A DNA stretch of 64,000 nucleotides from Hyphomicrobium zavarzinii ATCC 27496 (GTDB taxonomy: Bacteria; Pseudomonadota; Alphaproteobacteria; Rhizobiales; Hyphomicrobiaceae), in the NCBI RefSeq assembly GCF_000383415.1, contig NZ_KB911255.1:294001-358000 (forward strand), in the 5' to 3' direction. A program made the position numbers and the translations under genes. The notes beneath the pieces were generated by a model. That model was not told the origin of the DNA and searched no databases. It was given only the letters and a program-made list of their open reading frames with translations. This document shows positions 25,007-33,727 of the stretch, in pieces (position 1 is the stretch's first letter; each line of letters opens with the position of its first letter).

Positions 25007-27850
25007 TCAGCCGGCCTTCCGGGTCGCCGGCTGATGGGGATCTACGGTGACCACCTCGGGGTCAAGTCCGTCGAAGATCTGGAGGCGGCGCAGGATGATC
25101 TTTTCCATCTCCAGAATGACCATGAGCAGGACGCCCGCACCCGCGATGACAATGCCATCGGCGAAAGCGATGGGACGCGTGTCGAACAGCTCCTGCATGA
25201 AGGGTGCGTAGGTGAACGCGAGCTGCGCGATGACGACCGCGGCAAGGGCGAGCAGCACGGGCGGGGTGCCCATGGTGCCTCGGAAGGTAAACGACGTCAT
25301 GTGCAGATAGCGCACGTTGAAGAGGTAGAAGATCTCGAACACAACGACGACGTTGACTACCATCGTGCGAGCCATCTCGATGCCGAGCCCGCGATTGAGG
25401 GCATAGAAGAAGATTGCAAGCGCGCCGATGGTGAAAAGGGCCGAGACGAAGAAGATGCGCCAGACGAGGAATTGAGAGAGGAGCGGCGCGTTGGAGCGGC
25501 GTGGAGGGCGGCTCATGACACCGGGCTCGGTCGGCTCGAACGCCAGCACGAGCCCCAGCGTCACCGTCAGGATGAGATTGATCCAGAGGATCTGGGCCGG
25601 CGTCATCGGCATGGTGAAGCCGAACAGAATGGCCGCGATCACCGTCAGAGCCTCGCCGCCGTTGGTCGGGATGGTCCAGGCAATTACCTTGCGGATGTTG
25701 TCGTAAACCGTGCGTCCTTCGTGCACGGCCGAGACGATCGAGACGAAATTGTCGTCCAGCAGCACCATCTCGGAGGCTTCCTTCGCGGCCTCGGTGCCTT
25801 TCCGGCCCATGGCGATGCCGACGTCTGCCTGCTTGAGGGCGGGGGCATCGTTGACGCCGTCTCCGGTCATGGCGACGATCGCGCCGGTTGATTGCAGCGC
25901 GCGCACGATGCGAAGCTTGTGCTCGGGGTTCGTGCGGGCAAATACCTGCGTGCGGGTGGCGATGGTCCGCAGCTCGTCGTCCGTTGCCTTGTCAAGCTCG
26001 GCGCCGGTGACGACTTCGGCCGTGCTCGCGAGGCCGAGCTGGCGTGCGATAGCGGATGCCGTTGCCGCGTGGTCGCCTGTGATCATCTTGACGCCAATGC
26101 CGGCGGAGCGGCATTCGGCGATGGCGTCGATCACCTCGTCGCGCGGGGGATCGATAAAGCCGACGATGCCGAGAAATACGAGGCCGTGCTCGACGTCCGC
26201 GAACGTGAGGCACTGGTCCGTGCCTTCCGGGTGCTTCATGGCGAAGCCAAGAACCCGCTCGCCTTCCGCTGCGGCGCGGGCGATCTCCTCGCTCCAGTAG
26301 GCGGGATCGAGGGGCTGGGTGGCGCCGGACGCGGTGGCTTCGGCCGAGCACATGGCCAGGAGCGCTTCCGGAGCACCCTTCACGAAGATCGCGTCGCCGT
26401 GATGGTGCTTCGTTCCGTGGTTCGGCGTGGTGGGAGCGGGCGAGACGCTTGCTGCCGTGGCATGGCGGGTGGCCATGAAGCGATGCTGCGCGTCGAAAGG
26501 GATCTCGTCGGCGCGCGGCCACTCGGCACGCACGTGCTCCGGGTTGAGCCCGGCCTTCATGGCGAGCGCGACGAGCGCGCCCTCCATGGGATCGCCCTCC
26601 ACACCCCAATGCCCGTCCGCATGGCGAAGGTGCGCATCGTTGCAGAGCAGGCCCGAGCGAATGAGCGGCGCGGCGGCTTCGAGCGCTGCGACGTCGTCAT
26701 CGCCGTCGAGTGCCGTGAGGTCGCCCACGGGCTCATAGCCCGAGCCGCTGACGAGGAGGGCATAGTCCGGTGTCACGATCCTGCGCGCCGTCATCTCGTT
26801 GCGCGTGAGGGTGCCGGTCTTGTCGGAGCAGATGACGGAGGTTGCGCCGAGCGTTTCCACGGCGGGGAGGCGGCGGATCACGGCATTGCGGGCCGCCATG
26901 CGCTGCACGCCGATGGCGAGCGTGATGGTGATCACGGCCGGCAACCCTTCCGGCACCACGCCGACTGCCAGGGCTACGACGGCGATCAAGGCATCAGGCC
27001 ACGGGTAGTCACGCAGGAGCGTGGCGAACGCGAAGAGAAGCGCGGCGGCGGTAATCGCGACCCAGGTGAAGCGCTCTCCGAAGCGGTTGATCTGGCGAAG
27101 CAGAGGTGTCGTGAGCAGCTCGACGCCCTGGAGCAGCGCGCTGATGTGGCCTATCTCGGTTTCGCCGCCTGTGGCCACCACGACTCCCGTTCCCTGGCCC
27201 GCGGCGACGAGCGTGCCTGAGTAGGCCATACCCGTGCGATCGCCGAGGGGGGCGTCCGTGGCAACGATGCCCTCGCGTTTCTCCGCCGTGACGGATTCGC
27301 CGGTGAGCATGGCTTCGTCGATCAGCAATCCGCGCACGCGTATGAGGCGCAGATCGGCAGGTACGCGATCTCCCGCCTCGATGAGCACGACGTCTCCCGG
27401 AACGAGGCCGGCTACCGGAATGCTGGTGCGGTGGCCGTCGCGCCAGGCATTGGCATGGGGCGAGATCATTTTGCGGATGGCGGTGAGCGCCTTCTCAGCC
27501 TTGTCCTCCTGGATGAAGCCGACGATGGCGTTGATGGTGACGACGGCGACGATCACCGAGGCGTCGATGTAGTGGCCAAGAATCCAAGCGGCCACGGCGG
27601 CCATCAGAAGGAAGTAGATCAGGACGTTGTTGAACTGTGCCAGGAAGCGGAGCAGGGGATGGCGCCGCGCGGGCTCGGGGAGGCTATTGGGCCCATAAGT
27701 CTTGAGGCGGCGGGCCGCTTCTGCCGTCGTCAGTCCGGCAGTTGTGGTTTGCAAAACGCTGAAGAGGGTTTCGGCCGGTTCCGCATGCCAGGGGCGCAAA
27801 TGCGAGCTCGTTCCCTGGTTGCCGGTTGTGACTACGGTCTCTCCACCCAT
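25007..27850 (-). CDS. P-type cation-transporting ATPase (type P2, Ca2+-like)
   Basis: 947-residue inner-membrane pump. Features: N-terminal cation ATPase domain (ETLFSVLQTTTAGLTTAEA), TGES actuator loop at 183-186, PEGLP in the fourth membrane helix (300-304), phosphorylation site SDKTGTLT with Asp343, the nucleotide-domain hinge near MITGDHAATA, and TGDGVNDAPALKQADVGIAMG. PEGLP and the overall length favour the P2A/P2B group (calcium, or other divalent or monovalent cations). A run of His (HGTKHHHGD) in the nucleotide-binding domain around residue 465 is unusual. The C-terminal helices are followed by a short basic tail. The transported ion cannot be proven from sequence. No regulator is adjacent. 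Confidence 0.9.
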   Translation of the reverse strand: MGGETVVTTGNQGTSSHLRPWHAEPAETLFSVLQTTTAGLTTAEAARRLKTYGPNSLPEPARRHPLLRFLAQFNNVLIYFLLMAAVAAWILGHYIDASVIVAVVTINAIVGFIQEDKAEKALTAIRKMISPHANAWRDGHRTSIPVAGLVPGDVVLIEAGDRVPADLRLIRVRGLLIDEAMLTGESVTAEKREGIVATDAPLGDRTGMAYSGTLVAAGQGTGVVVATGGETEIGHISALLQGVELLTTPLLRQINRFGERFTWVAITAAALLFAFATLLRDYPWPDALIAVVALAVGVVPEGLPAVITITLAIGVQRMAARNAVIRRLPAVETLGATSVICSDKTGTLTRNEMTARRIVTPDYALLVSGSGYEPVGDLTALDGDDDVAALEAAAPLIRSGLLCNDAHLRHADGHWGVEGDPMEGALVALAMKAGLNPEHVRAEWPRADEIPFDAQHRFMATRHATAASVSPAPTTPNHGTKHHHGDAIFVKGAPEALLAMCSAEATASGATQPLDPAYWSEEIARAAAEGERVLGFAMKHPEGTDQCLTFADVEHGLVFLGIVGFIDPPRDEVIDAIAECRSAGIGVKMITGDHAATASAIARQLGLASTAEVVTGAELDKATDDELRTIATRTQVFARTNPEHKLRIVRALQSTGAIVAMTGDGVNDAPALKQADVGIAMGRKGTEAAKEASEMVLLDDNFVSIVSAVHEGRTVYDNIRKVIAWTIPTNGGEALTVIAAILFGFTMPMTPAQILWINLILTVTLGLVLAFEPTEPGVMSRPPRRSNAPLLSQFLVWRIFFVSALFTIGALAIFFYALNRGLGIEMARTMVVNVVVVFEIFYLFNVRYLHMTSFTFRGTMGTPPVLLALAAVVIAQLAFTYAPFMQELFDTRPIAFADGIVIAGAGVLLMVILEMEKIILRRLQIFDGLDPEVVTVDPHQPATRKAG

Positions 27851-28163
27851 TCAGATATTCGCTCCGTGTTTCGTGCGCTTCGCCTTCTCAAAGGATCGAG
27901 CCCTAGGCCGCTGCCGGATCGCAAGGCTCGTCTCCCTCGGTGTGAGTCCGTCGGGATCGCGATATCACGAAACCGCATACGCCCGAACGGTCGGCGTTCG
28001 AACTCTTCTCACTCTTGTCCGTATAGGTGCGAGGGGAGAGGCAAACTTTGATCTCCATCAACCGGTGCTCGGATCCTTCCTTTTCTCCAAAGAGATCGCG
28101 CTCGCGAAGCCCATTGGACGGACCTCGCGAGCGCGCAGCTATGCGGATTTTAGGGAGATCGGC
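27851..28163. other. Intergenic region upstream of the P-type ATPase gene
   Basis: No gene seen. The part near 27851 should contain the ATPase promoter on the minus strand, and the part near 28164 holds the probable terminator of the membrane protein gene (28097-28135). Confidence 0.4.
28097..28135 (-). terminator. Stem-loop after the 243-residue membrane protein gene
   Basis: Perfect 11-bp inverted repeat (arms CGCGCTCGCGA at 28097-28107 and TCGCGAGCGCG at 28125-28135) around a 17-base loop, 28 bases downstream of the stop at 28164 on the minus strand. It is followed only by CGATCTCTTT, so it may be a weak terminator or a 3'-end stabiliser. Confidence 0.45.
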
Positions 28164-28895
28164 TCAGAGCCGTATCACACGCCGGTAGAGGATGATCAGA
28201 TAGAAGAGAATGAACATGTAATAGAACGTCTCGGTGACCTCGCTCGGCCGAGCGATGATCTCAGAGATCAGGCTGTTCTTCTGCAGCCGGTCGGTCCCCT
28301 TGAACGCGATGGCGCCGAGCGACACCGGCAGCATCGCGAACGGCGGTGTCAGGAACGCAATGAGGTCGCCTCCTACAGGGCCGTGGCGTCTCGTCACGAA
28401 GGGCGCGATCACGCCGCCTGCGACGATGGCAATCTCCAGGATGAGTTGGGGTAGCTGGTTGAAGACATAGGAGGTGTTGTGAAGATTGGTCTCGTCCTGC
28501 CGGTTGTGCTGAGACCACGCTTCAGGCGTCTGCCACTGGAACAGGTGCTGGCCCCAGCTTTCCTCTTCGCCTGCGATATAGATGCAGGCGATCGCGAAGA
28601 CGATGATCGCGGCGCGCAAATAGGTCAGGCGCCGGACTTGCTCCATCGTCAATAGCTTGAAGCATATGACGGCGCCTGCCGCCGGCATTAGGAAATGCAG
28701 GCGTTCCAGGTATCCGACGTGCTCGGGCAGGACGTGTGTCTCGTAAAACGCGGGTGCGAACGTCGCAACGGCCATGACGATCGCGGCTGTCGCGAGCGGG
28801 ATCGCCCACCACCACACCTCGCCGACGCCCGGACCCCACATCGTCGCTGCGCGAAGCCTGCTTGCGGCTTCAGGAGGCCGGTTGTCAGTTGTCAT
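28164..28895 (-). CDS. Integral membrane protein with GEEESWGQ motif
   Basis: 243-residue protein with about six hydrophobic helices. I do not know a named function. It has a striking polar motif between helices: IAGEEESWGQHLFQWQTPEAW, then HNRQDETNLHNTSYVFNQ. I recall similar pairings (GEE.SWGQ ... N.Q.E.NLHN) in uncharacterised bacterial membrane proteins; the acidic and His/Asn residues could form a metal or catalytic site. ATG 28895 is preferred: AGGAAAGG stands upstream, while the longer frame reads low-complexity sequence that overlaps another gene. Its first 11 bases overlap the stop of the small membrane protein gene upstream, so the two are translationally coupled. Confidence 0.8.
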   Translation of the reverse strand: MTTDNRPPEAASRLRAATMWGPGVGEVWWWAIPLATAAIVMAVATFAPAFYETHVLPEHVGYLERLHFLMPAAGAVICFKLLTMEQVRRLTYLRAAIIVFAIACIYIAGEEESWGQHLFQWQTPEAWSQHNRQDETNLHNTSYVFNQLPQLILEIAIVAGGVIAPFVTRRHGPVGGDLIAFLTPPFAMLPVSLGAIAFKGTDRLQKNSLISEIIARPSEVTETFYYMFILFYLIILYRRVIRL

Positions 28896-29109
28896 GACGC
28901 CCTTTCCTTCCTCCGAGTCCGGGAGACTTGCGGGCGGAGAGCGGAGCGGGTTCGGCCTTCGGCAGAAGGAAAAGCACGACGACGAGCGGGGGCACCAGAA
29001 GGCACCAGGCTGACCACGACGAGAGATTTCGGTTTCTGTTCTTTGCGAGGATGGCACCAGCGATCGCGGCTGAAAAAGCGATGGCGCCCCAAATGACGAT
29101 TGTGAGCAT
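28885..29109 (-). CDS. Small two-helix membrane protein
   Basis: 74 residues. One helix is MLTIVIWGAIAFSAAIAGAIL, followed by KNRNRNLSSWSAWCLLVPPL and a second helix ending LVVVLFLLPKAEP. The pattern, a basic loop then W..WC.L.PP..V.L.LLPK, is seen in small alphaproteobacterial membrane proteins of unknown function. The ATG has no strong ribosome binding site. The gene overlaps the start of the 243-residue membrane protein by 11 bases in the same operon, which supports both being real. It could be a partner or chaperone subunit of that protein. Confidence 0.65.
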   Translation of the reverse strand: MLTIVIWGAIAFSAAIAGAILAKNRNRNLSSWSAWCLLVPPLVVVLFLLPKAEPAPLSARKSPGLGGRKGRHDN

Positions 29110-29243
29110 GGAATGTGTCCGTTGGCTTGAAAGGGTGAGGTTGGCGATATGGCCTTGCGCATGCCGCAGACGGGAGGCTGCGAGCGATCTCGGCGGGCGA
29201 GACGCGGTTGCCGGATTGTCGTCGGCTTGCGCAGGCGAGCGGA

Positions 29244-29693
29244 TCAGGCGGCGCGCGGAGGGGCTCGCGGTGCGTTGCTCGTCTCGCGGAGGTGATAGGT
29301 CAGCGTGCCAAGCAGCGACGACGCGCCCGGCTGAACCCCTTCAGCGGCGCGAGACGGTTTTGGGCACGGAACTGCGGGCGGCTGCGTTGCCGGCTTCATC
29401 GTGTGCAGGCGATGGCAGGTTGCGACGGGGGTGTCCTCGTCGCTGGTGTCCTCGCCCTGCTCGGCGTGCCGCGGTTTATGGAGCGGGCGCTCGTAGCCCG
29501 TGGCCGCCTGCCAGGATCGGAATTCATCCGCGCAAGCAGGCGTCGATCCCGCCGCAATCCAGGTTGCGACGAACAGCGCCAGTGATGCCAGCAATGTTCG
29601 GGCGATCGGCAGGCTAGGCTCCGTGGGTGCGGCGACGGGGGTGTCGGGGTTTTGGCGGATGGCGCGCTCGCAACGCGCCGTATCCAGGTTCAC
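29244..29693 (-). CDS. Hypothetical exported protein
   Basis: 149 residues from a GTG start. A hydrophobic segment (about 31-55, LPIARTLLASLALFVATWIAAG, cleavage near ACA|DEF) would make a long signal peptide or an anchor. The rest is polar, Pro- and Thr-rich, and I recognise no domain. Codon third positions are GC-rich as in real genes here, and no other frame in the stretch looks better. The start is not certain; ribosome binding sequence is weak. It could belong to the same minus-strand unit as the small membrane protein gene 134 bases further on. Confidence 0.45.
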   Translation of the reverse strand: MNLDTARCERAIRQNPDTPVAAPTEPSLPIARTLLASLALFVATWIAAGSTPACADEFRSWQAATGYERPLHKPRHAEQGEDTSDEDTPVATCHRLHTMKPATQPPAVPCPKPSRAAEGVQPGASSLLGTLTYHLRETSNAPRAPPRAA

Positions 29694-29906
29694 AAAGTAG
29701 GGTTTACCGCGATCCTGGTCCAGGCCCGTGTCATAGGCAAGGCGAGCGCTTCTGAAGCGCGGGAGTGGGCCAGCCGGCCATGGAGCGGGGTCTCCGGAGT
29801 TAAATTAATATAATAACGATCAAAGGCTTGCCGGACGACGGCAAAGCCTTCTCTGGTCTGATCGGTCTTGCGCTTTGCGCGAGGTCCTGACGCCGGAGTT
29901 TCTGCC

Positions 29907-30950
29907 TTGATCTCGTTCCGTCCCGCCTTGCACGCGCTGAAGCAAGCCTGTGGCCTGCCGCAGGCGGAGATCGAATCCGCTGCGGTCGAGCGGTGGGTGG
30001 TGGCGCCAAGTGAAACCCGCTTCATCCCGCCCGCCAAATTCCTGCCTGGGCAAATCGAGCGCATCCGCGAGGCCGAGTTCGGGTCGGTCGCGAGCGTCGT
30101 GCGCGATTTTCGCGGCGGATACGACGCCGTTCAGGAAGACACGCTCGGGTTCCGCCTCAAGGATGTGGACCTGGTGGATGGCGTTCTCTACGCGTCGGGC
30201 GCCATCAAGCATCTGAGGCCTCGCCACCGCAAATGGCCCGCGTATCTTCAGCCGCGGGAGGTCGTAAGCGGGGCGCTCTATGAAAGCTGGGTTGGCAACA
30301 CCTGGTTCGGCTCCTGGCTCTCGGACGATTGCCTGACCTATCGCCTGGCTGAAAAGTACGGCGCGCCGGTCACCACGACCATGACCACGGGCGGGCACGT
30401 TCCAACCTATGAAAGCAAGCTCGGGATGAAGCCGCGCCGCATCAATCGCGCGCATTTCGAGCATCTGATCCTGTTTCGAGATCTCTCCCAGAATAGCCAC
30501 AAGAAGGCGCGCGCCGATCAATTCCGGGAGCGGGTGATTGCTGGCATTCCTCATGACGCTCACGCCGGCGTCTTTCTGCTGCGCGGGAGCACGGGTATGC
30601 GCCGGGTGCTCGCAAACGAGCGCGCAATCGCGGAGGAACTCGCGTCAAAACGGGGATTTCGCATTCTCGATCCGTCGACGGCGCCGGTGGAGGAGATCGT
30701 TTCGGCTTGTGCGGGCGCGCGGGTCGTGGCGGGCGTCGAGGGCAGTCATCTCGTCCACGGCTTACTCGTCATGCCGCCCGATGCGACGCTGTTCGTCGTA
30801 CAACCTCCGGAGCGGGCGGTCTCGGCTCTGAAGGTGATCACCGACCGGCAGGGTCAGACGTTCGCGTTCGTGGTCGCTACGGGCGGGGAGAACGAGTTCA
30901 TCGCGGACGCCGGAGAGATCCAGCGAACTCTGGATCTCGTTTCGGGCTGA
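29907..30950 (+). CDS. Glycosyltransferase family 61 protein
   Basis: About 347 residues, resembling the GT61/DUF563 group (capsular polysaccharide-type transferases related to EOGT and xylosyltransferase). The family signature near the C-terminus is clear: ARVVAGVEGSHLVHGLLVMPPDATLFVVQPP. The mid-part GSWLSDDCLTYRLAEKYG also fits. No signal peptide or helix is seen. TTG 29907 is chosen because CCGGAG precedes it by eight bases; a TTG at 29868 is also open. It likely transfers a sugar to a surface glycan. It stands 309 bases before the acetyltransferase-ligase-ACP-decarboxylase cluster and may feed the same product; the link is positional only. Confidence 0.8.
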   Translation: MISFRPALHALKQACGLPQAEIESAAVERWVVAPSETRFIPPAKFLPGQIERIREAEFGSVASVVRDFRGGYDAVQEDTLGFRLKDVDLVDGVLYASGAIKHLRPRHRKWPAYLQPREVVSGALYESWVGNTWFGSWLSDDCLTYRLAEKYGAPVTTTMTTGGHVPTYESKLGMKPRRINRAHFEHLILFRDLSQNSHKKARADQFRERVIAGIPHDAHAGVFLLRGSTGMRRVLANERAIAEELASKRGFRILDPSTAPVEEIVSACAGARVVAGVEGSHLVHGLLVMPPDATLFVVQPPERAVSALKVITDRQGQTFAFVVATGGENEFIADAGEIQRTLDLVSG

Positions 30951-31259
30951 TCGCGCGCCTCAATTTTGGGCAGAATGTTAACGGCGTTTCCCTGGTATTT
31001 CCGGTGTAGATGGCGCCAAACTCTGCGGCCGTTTACTTCATTTCCCGAAACAGAAGTTACAGAATCCTGTTTCTCATAAAAGTACTCCCAATTGTCATAT
31101 CATGGAAATGACCTGGGGCTTGAGTGGGCTGTCGTTCTTGGCTGTCCGGCAGAAGCGGGCTCCAGATAATTCAGGCGGTCGAGGGCTGCGCCGACACATG
31201 ATTGTTCCGCATGACCATCACGCATGCTGGGGGCTTTTCTCACCGGGAGCCTGTGGGAA
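30951..31259. other. AT-rich intergenic region before the ligase-ACP-decarboxylase cluster
   Basis: No gene seen. The region 31030-31120 is AT-rich and probably contains the promoter of the cluster that starts at 31260. A GTTAAC site occurs near 30978. No clear -35/-10 pair could be picked with confidence. Confidence 0.4.
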
Positions 31260-31814
31260 ATGTCCGTGAAATTTTTGAATCTGGTGCGGGGAGATTACGA
31301 GCGGCATGGACGCTCGGCTCTCAATGCCGCCTTCGTCTCGCTTCTGGTCTATCGTTTCGGGCGCTGGGCGATCGAATTGCCCAATCCAATCGCGCGGCGC
31401 GTCGCACAGAAGATCTATGGCGCGATCAATGTCGTTGTCGCGAACGTTACCAAAATCTGGATTCCGCCGCAGGTGACCATCGGCGACGATTTTCACATCA
31501 TCCATGCGGAGGGCTCGCTTTCGATCCATCCGGAGGTGGTGATCGGAAAGCGGCTCGGCGTGATGCACAACGTGACGATCGGCACCAATATGGGGCCGGG
31601 TACGCCCGTGATCGGCGATGATGTTTTCATCGGCGTCAACTCGACGGTGCTCGGCGGCATCAAGATCGGGGACCGGGTGCGTATTGCCGCCAACACGGCG
31701 GTAACGACGAATGTTCCCTCGGATTCCATCGTGGTCGGCTCGCCCGCAAAAATTTATCCTCGTCTCACTCCGTTTCCCAAGAAGGACCGTGCTCAAAGCG
31801 CCGGCCAGGGATAG
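31260..31814 (+). CDS. Serine O-acetyltransferase-like enzyme (left-handed beta-helix)
   Basis: About 184 residues. The N-terminal helical part (VRGDYERHGRSALNAAFVSLL) and the hexapeptide-repeat beta helix (IGDDFHIIHAEGSLSIHPEVVIGKRLGVM, then VTIGTNMGPGTPVIGDDVFIGVNSTVLGGIKIGD) match the serine acetyltransferase/CysE-like group, with a conserved His in the LHHxxTIG-like position (VMHNVTIG). Shorter than typical CysE (about 270), since the N-terminal domain is reduced, so it may acetylate a different amino or hydroxyl acceptor. ATG 31260 is preferred, with GTGGGAA before it. First gene of a plus-strand cluster with an acyl ligase, ACP and decarboxylase; 38 bases to the next gene. Confidence 0.82.
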   Translation: MSVKFLNLVRGDYERHGRSALNAAFVSLLVYRFGRWAIELPNPIARRVAQKIYGAINVVVANVTKIWIPPQVTIGDDFHIIHAEGSLSIHPEVVIGKRLGVMHNVTIGTNMGPGTPVIGDDVFIGVNSTVLGGIKIGDRVRIAANTAVTTNVPSDSIVVGSPAKIYPRLTPFPKKDRAQSAGQG

Positions 31815-31852
31815 AGCGATTGCGGGATGAAAGACTTCCCGGAGAGTTTGTC

Positions 31853-33445
31853 GTGAACGCGCTGACAACGACTTTCTATCACCTTCTCGCGGACAACCTG
31901 GAGGTTCGTCCGCACAAGCAGGCTTTGGTGGATGCCGACCGTTCCGCGACCTACGAGGAGGTGTCCTCAGAGGTCGACCGCATCGCGGCTTATCTCAAGG
32001 CGCAGGACATAAAGCCGGGAGACCGGGTGATCGTGCACCTGCGCAAGAGCATCGCCGAGGTTACGGCGATGTTCGCCGTCTCGAAGATCGGGGCGGTGGT
32101 CGTCAACGTGAACACGCAATGGACGATCGAGCAGCTCGGCTATGTGGCGGACGACTGCGAAGCGCGTCTGATCATCATGGACCCGCGTCCGGCGAAGGCT
32201 CTGGCGCGTAGTGCGCTTCCTGCCTCCGTCGCGCGTGTGCTCGTTCTCGGTGATGCGCCGGACGACGCGCGTTTCGACGGGTGGACTGCCACGGCGGCGA
32301 ACCCGAGCACGCCGGAGGTGGCGCGTCTCGAGACCGAACTCGCGATGATCATCTACACCTCGGGATCGACCGGCAAGCCCAAGGGCGTGATGTTGAGCCA
32401 TCGCAACATCGTGGCTGGCGCAAGGTCGGTCGCGCGCTATCTCCAGCTTGCCGAGGACGACCGCCTGCTCAGCGTGTTGCCTTACAGCTTCGATTACGGC
32501 CTCAACCAGCTCACTACGATGATGCTGATGGGCGGCACGGTGGTGCATCAGCCGGTCGCGATGGCGACCGAGATCGTGCAGGCGATCCAGCGCTATGAAA
32601 TCACCGGCGTCGCGGCGGTGCCGCCGCTCTGGAACCAGATCGTGCGGCTACTCGACGAGAAGCCCGCGAACCTTCCGATGCTGCGGCGGATCACCAACTC
32701 GGGCGGAAAGATCCCGCTCAATATTCTCGAGCGCATGCCGGATGTGTTTCCGGACGTCGACATCTACCTCATGTACGGCCTGACGGAGGCGTTCCGCTCA
32801 ACCTATCTCGCGCCCCAGAAGTTCAGGGCGAAGATGGGCTCGATCGGCCGGGCCATTCCCGGATCAGAGATCTACGTGATCAAGCCCGGCGAGGGTGTCG
32901 CGGGGCCGGGGGAGCAGGGCGAACTCGTCCATCGCGGTCCTCTCGTGAGCCTCGGCTATTGGGGGAAGCCGGAGATCACGAGCGAGAAGATCCGTCCTTG
33001 TCCGGAGCTTATGGATCTGATAGGTGCCGAGCCGGTCGTCTACAGCGGCGATACCGTTCTGGTCGACGCGGATGGTGATCTCTGGTTCGTCGGGCGCAAC
33101 GACGCCATGATCAAGACCAGCGGGTTCCGGTTGAGTCCCGACGAGGTCGAGGATCTGATCTACCGGAGCGGGCTCGTGGGCGAGGCGGTTGCTTTCGGTG
33201 TGAGCGACGACGATCTGGGCGAGGTGGTGCATGTCGCCGTCACGCCGCTCGCGGGCTTCGACGAGGCGGCCTTGCTCAAGCATTGCCGGATCGCCATGCC
33301 ACACTACATGATCCCGCGCTCGATCCATGTGTGGGACACGGCCATGCCGCGCACGTCCAGCGGCAAGCTGGCGCGGCCCGACGTGATCCGAAGCTGCAAG
33401 GAGCGTATTTCCAGGCAGGAGGCGCTTTCGGGCGCCAGCGTCTGA
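31853..33445 (+). CDS. AMP-forming acyl-CoA ligase, exosortase A system-associated type
   Basis: Adenylate-forming enzyme of about 530 residues. The P-loop-like motif YTSGSTGKPKGVMLSH, the A5 region YGLTEAF, the A7-A8 stretch YSGDTVLVDADGDLWFVGRNDAMIKTSGFR and a catalytic Lys near the C-terminus (SSGKLARPD) are intact. The sequence resembles the group named acyl-CoA ligase, exosortase A system-associated (TIGR03098 as I recall). It would activate an organic acid and load it onto CoA or onto the ACP encoded next. GTG 31853 is chosen because GGAGAG lies six bases upstream; the frame is open further back. The true substrate is unknown. Confidence 0.85.
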   Translation: MNALTTTFYHLLADNLEVRPHKQALVDADRSATYEEVSSEVDRIAAYLKAQDIKPGDRVIVHLRKSIAEVTAMFAVSKIGAVVVNVNTQWTIEQLGYVADDCEARLIIMDPRPAKALARSALPASVARVLVLGDAPDDARFDGWTATAANPSTPEVARLETELAMIIYTSGSTGKPKGVMLSHRNIVAGARSVARYLQLAEDDRLLSVLPYSFDYGLNQLTTMMLMGGTVVHQPVAMATEIVQAIQRYEITGVAAVPPLWNQIVRLLDEKPANLPMLRRITNSGGKIPLNILERMPDVFPDVDIYLMYGLTEAFRSTYLAPQKFRAKMGSIGRAIPGSEIYVIKPGEGVAGPGEQGELVHRGPLVSLGYWGKPEITSEKIRPCPELMDLIGAEPVVYSGDTVLVDADGDLWFVGRNDAMIKTSGFRLSPDEVEDLIYRSGLVGEAVAFGVSDDDLGEVVHVAVTPLAGFDEAALLKHCRIAMPHYMIPRSIHVWDTAMPRTSSGKLARPDVIRSCKERISRQEALSGASV

Positions 33446-33480
33446 TCTATTCGTCAAACTGGTGAGTGAAGGGCACTCGA

Positions 33481-33726
33481 GTGGACACAATGACTTTGAC
33501 TGAAACGCAACTTCTTTCATTCCTCAAGGACACGCTCAACGTGGATGGCGACGTGAGCCTCGAGAGCGAGCTGTTCTCCTCCGGCGCGCTCGATTCCGTC
33601 GCGATGCTACAGCTCATCACCTTCGTCGAGGAGACGGCAGGGGTGCGTGTGCGTCCCGAAGACGTCACGCTCGAGAATTTCGATTCCGCTCAGCGCATCC
33701 TGAGATTTGCAGAAAGCCAGCAGTGA
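33481..33726 (+). CDS. Acyl carrier protein
   Basis: 81 residues from the GTG at 33481 (AAGGG seven bases upstream; an ATG at 33490 is also possible). A typical four-helix carrier: LLSFLKDTLNV, then the phosphopantetheine site GALDSVAML with Ser39, then ITFVEETAGVRVRPEDVTLENF. The first helix and acidic surface fit an ACP rather than a peptidyl carrier. It lies 35 bases after the ligase and one base before the decarboxylase start codon, so all three are tightly coupled. In related clusters the ACP carries the ligase product; here this is inferred from context. Confidence 0.9.
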   Translation: MDTMTLTETQLLSFLKDTLNVDGDVSLESELFSSGALDSVAMLQLITFVEETAGVRVRPEDVTLENFDSAQRILRFAESQQ

Positions 33727-33727
33727 T

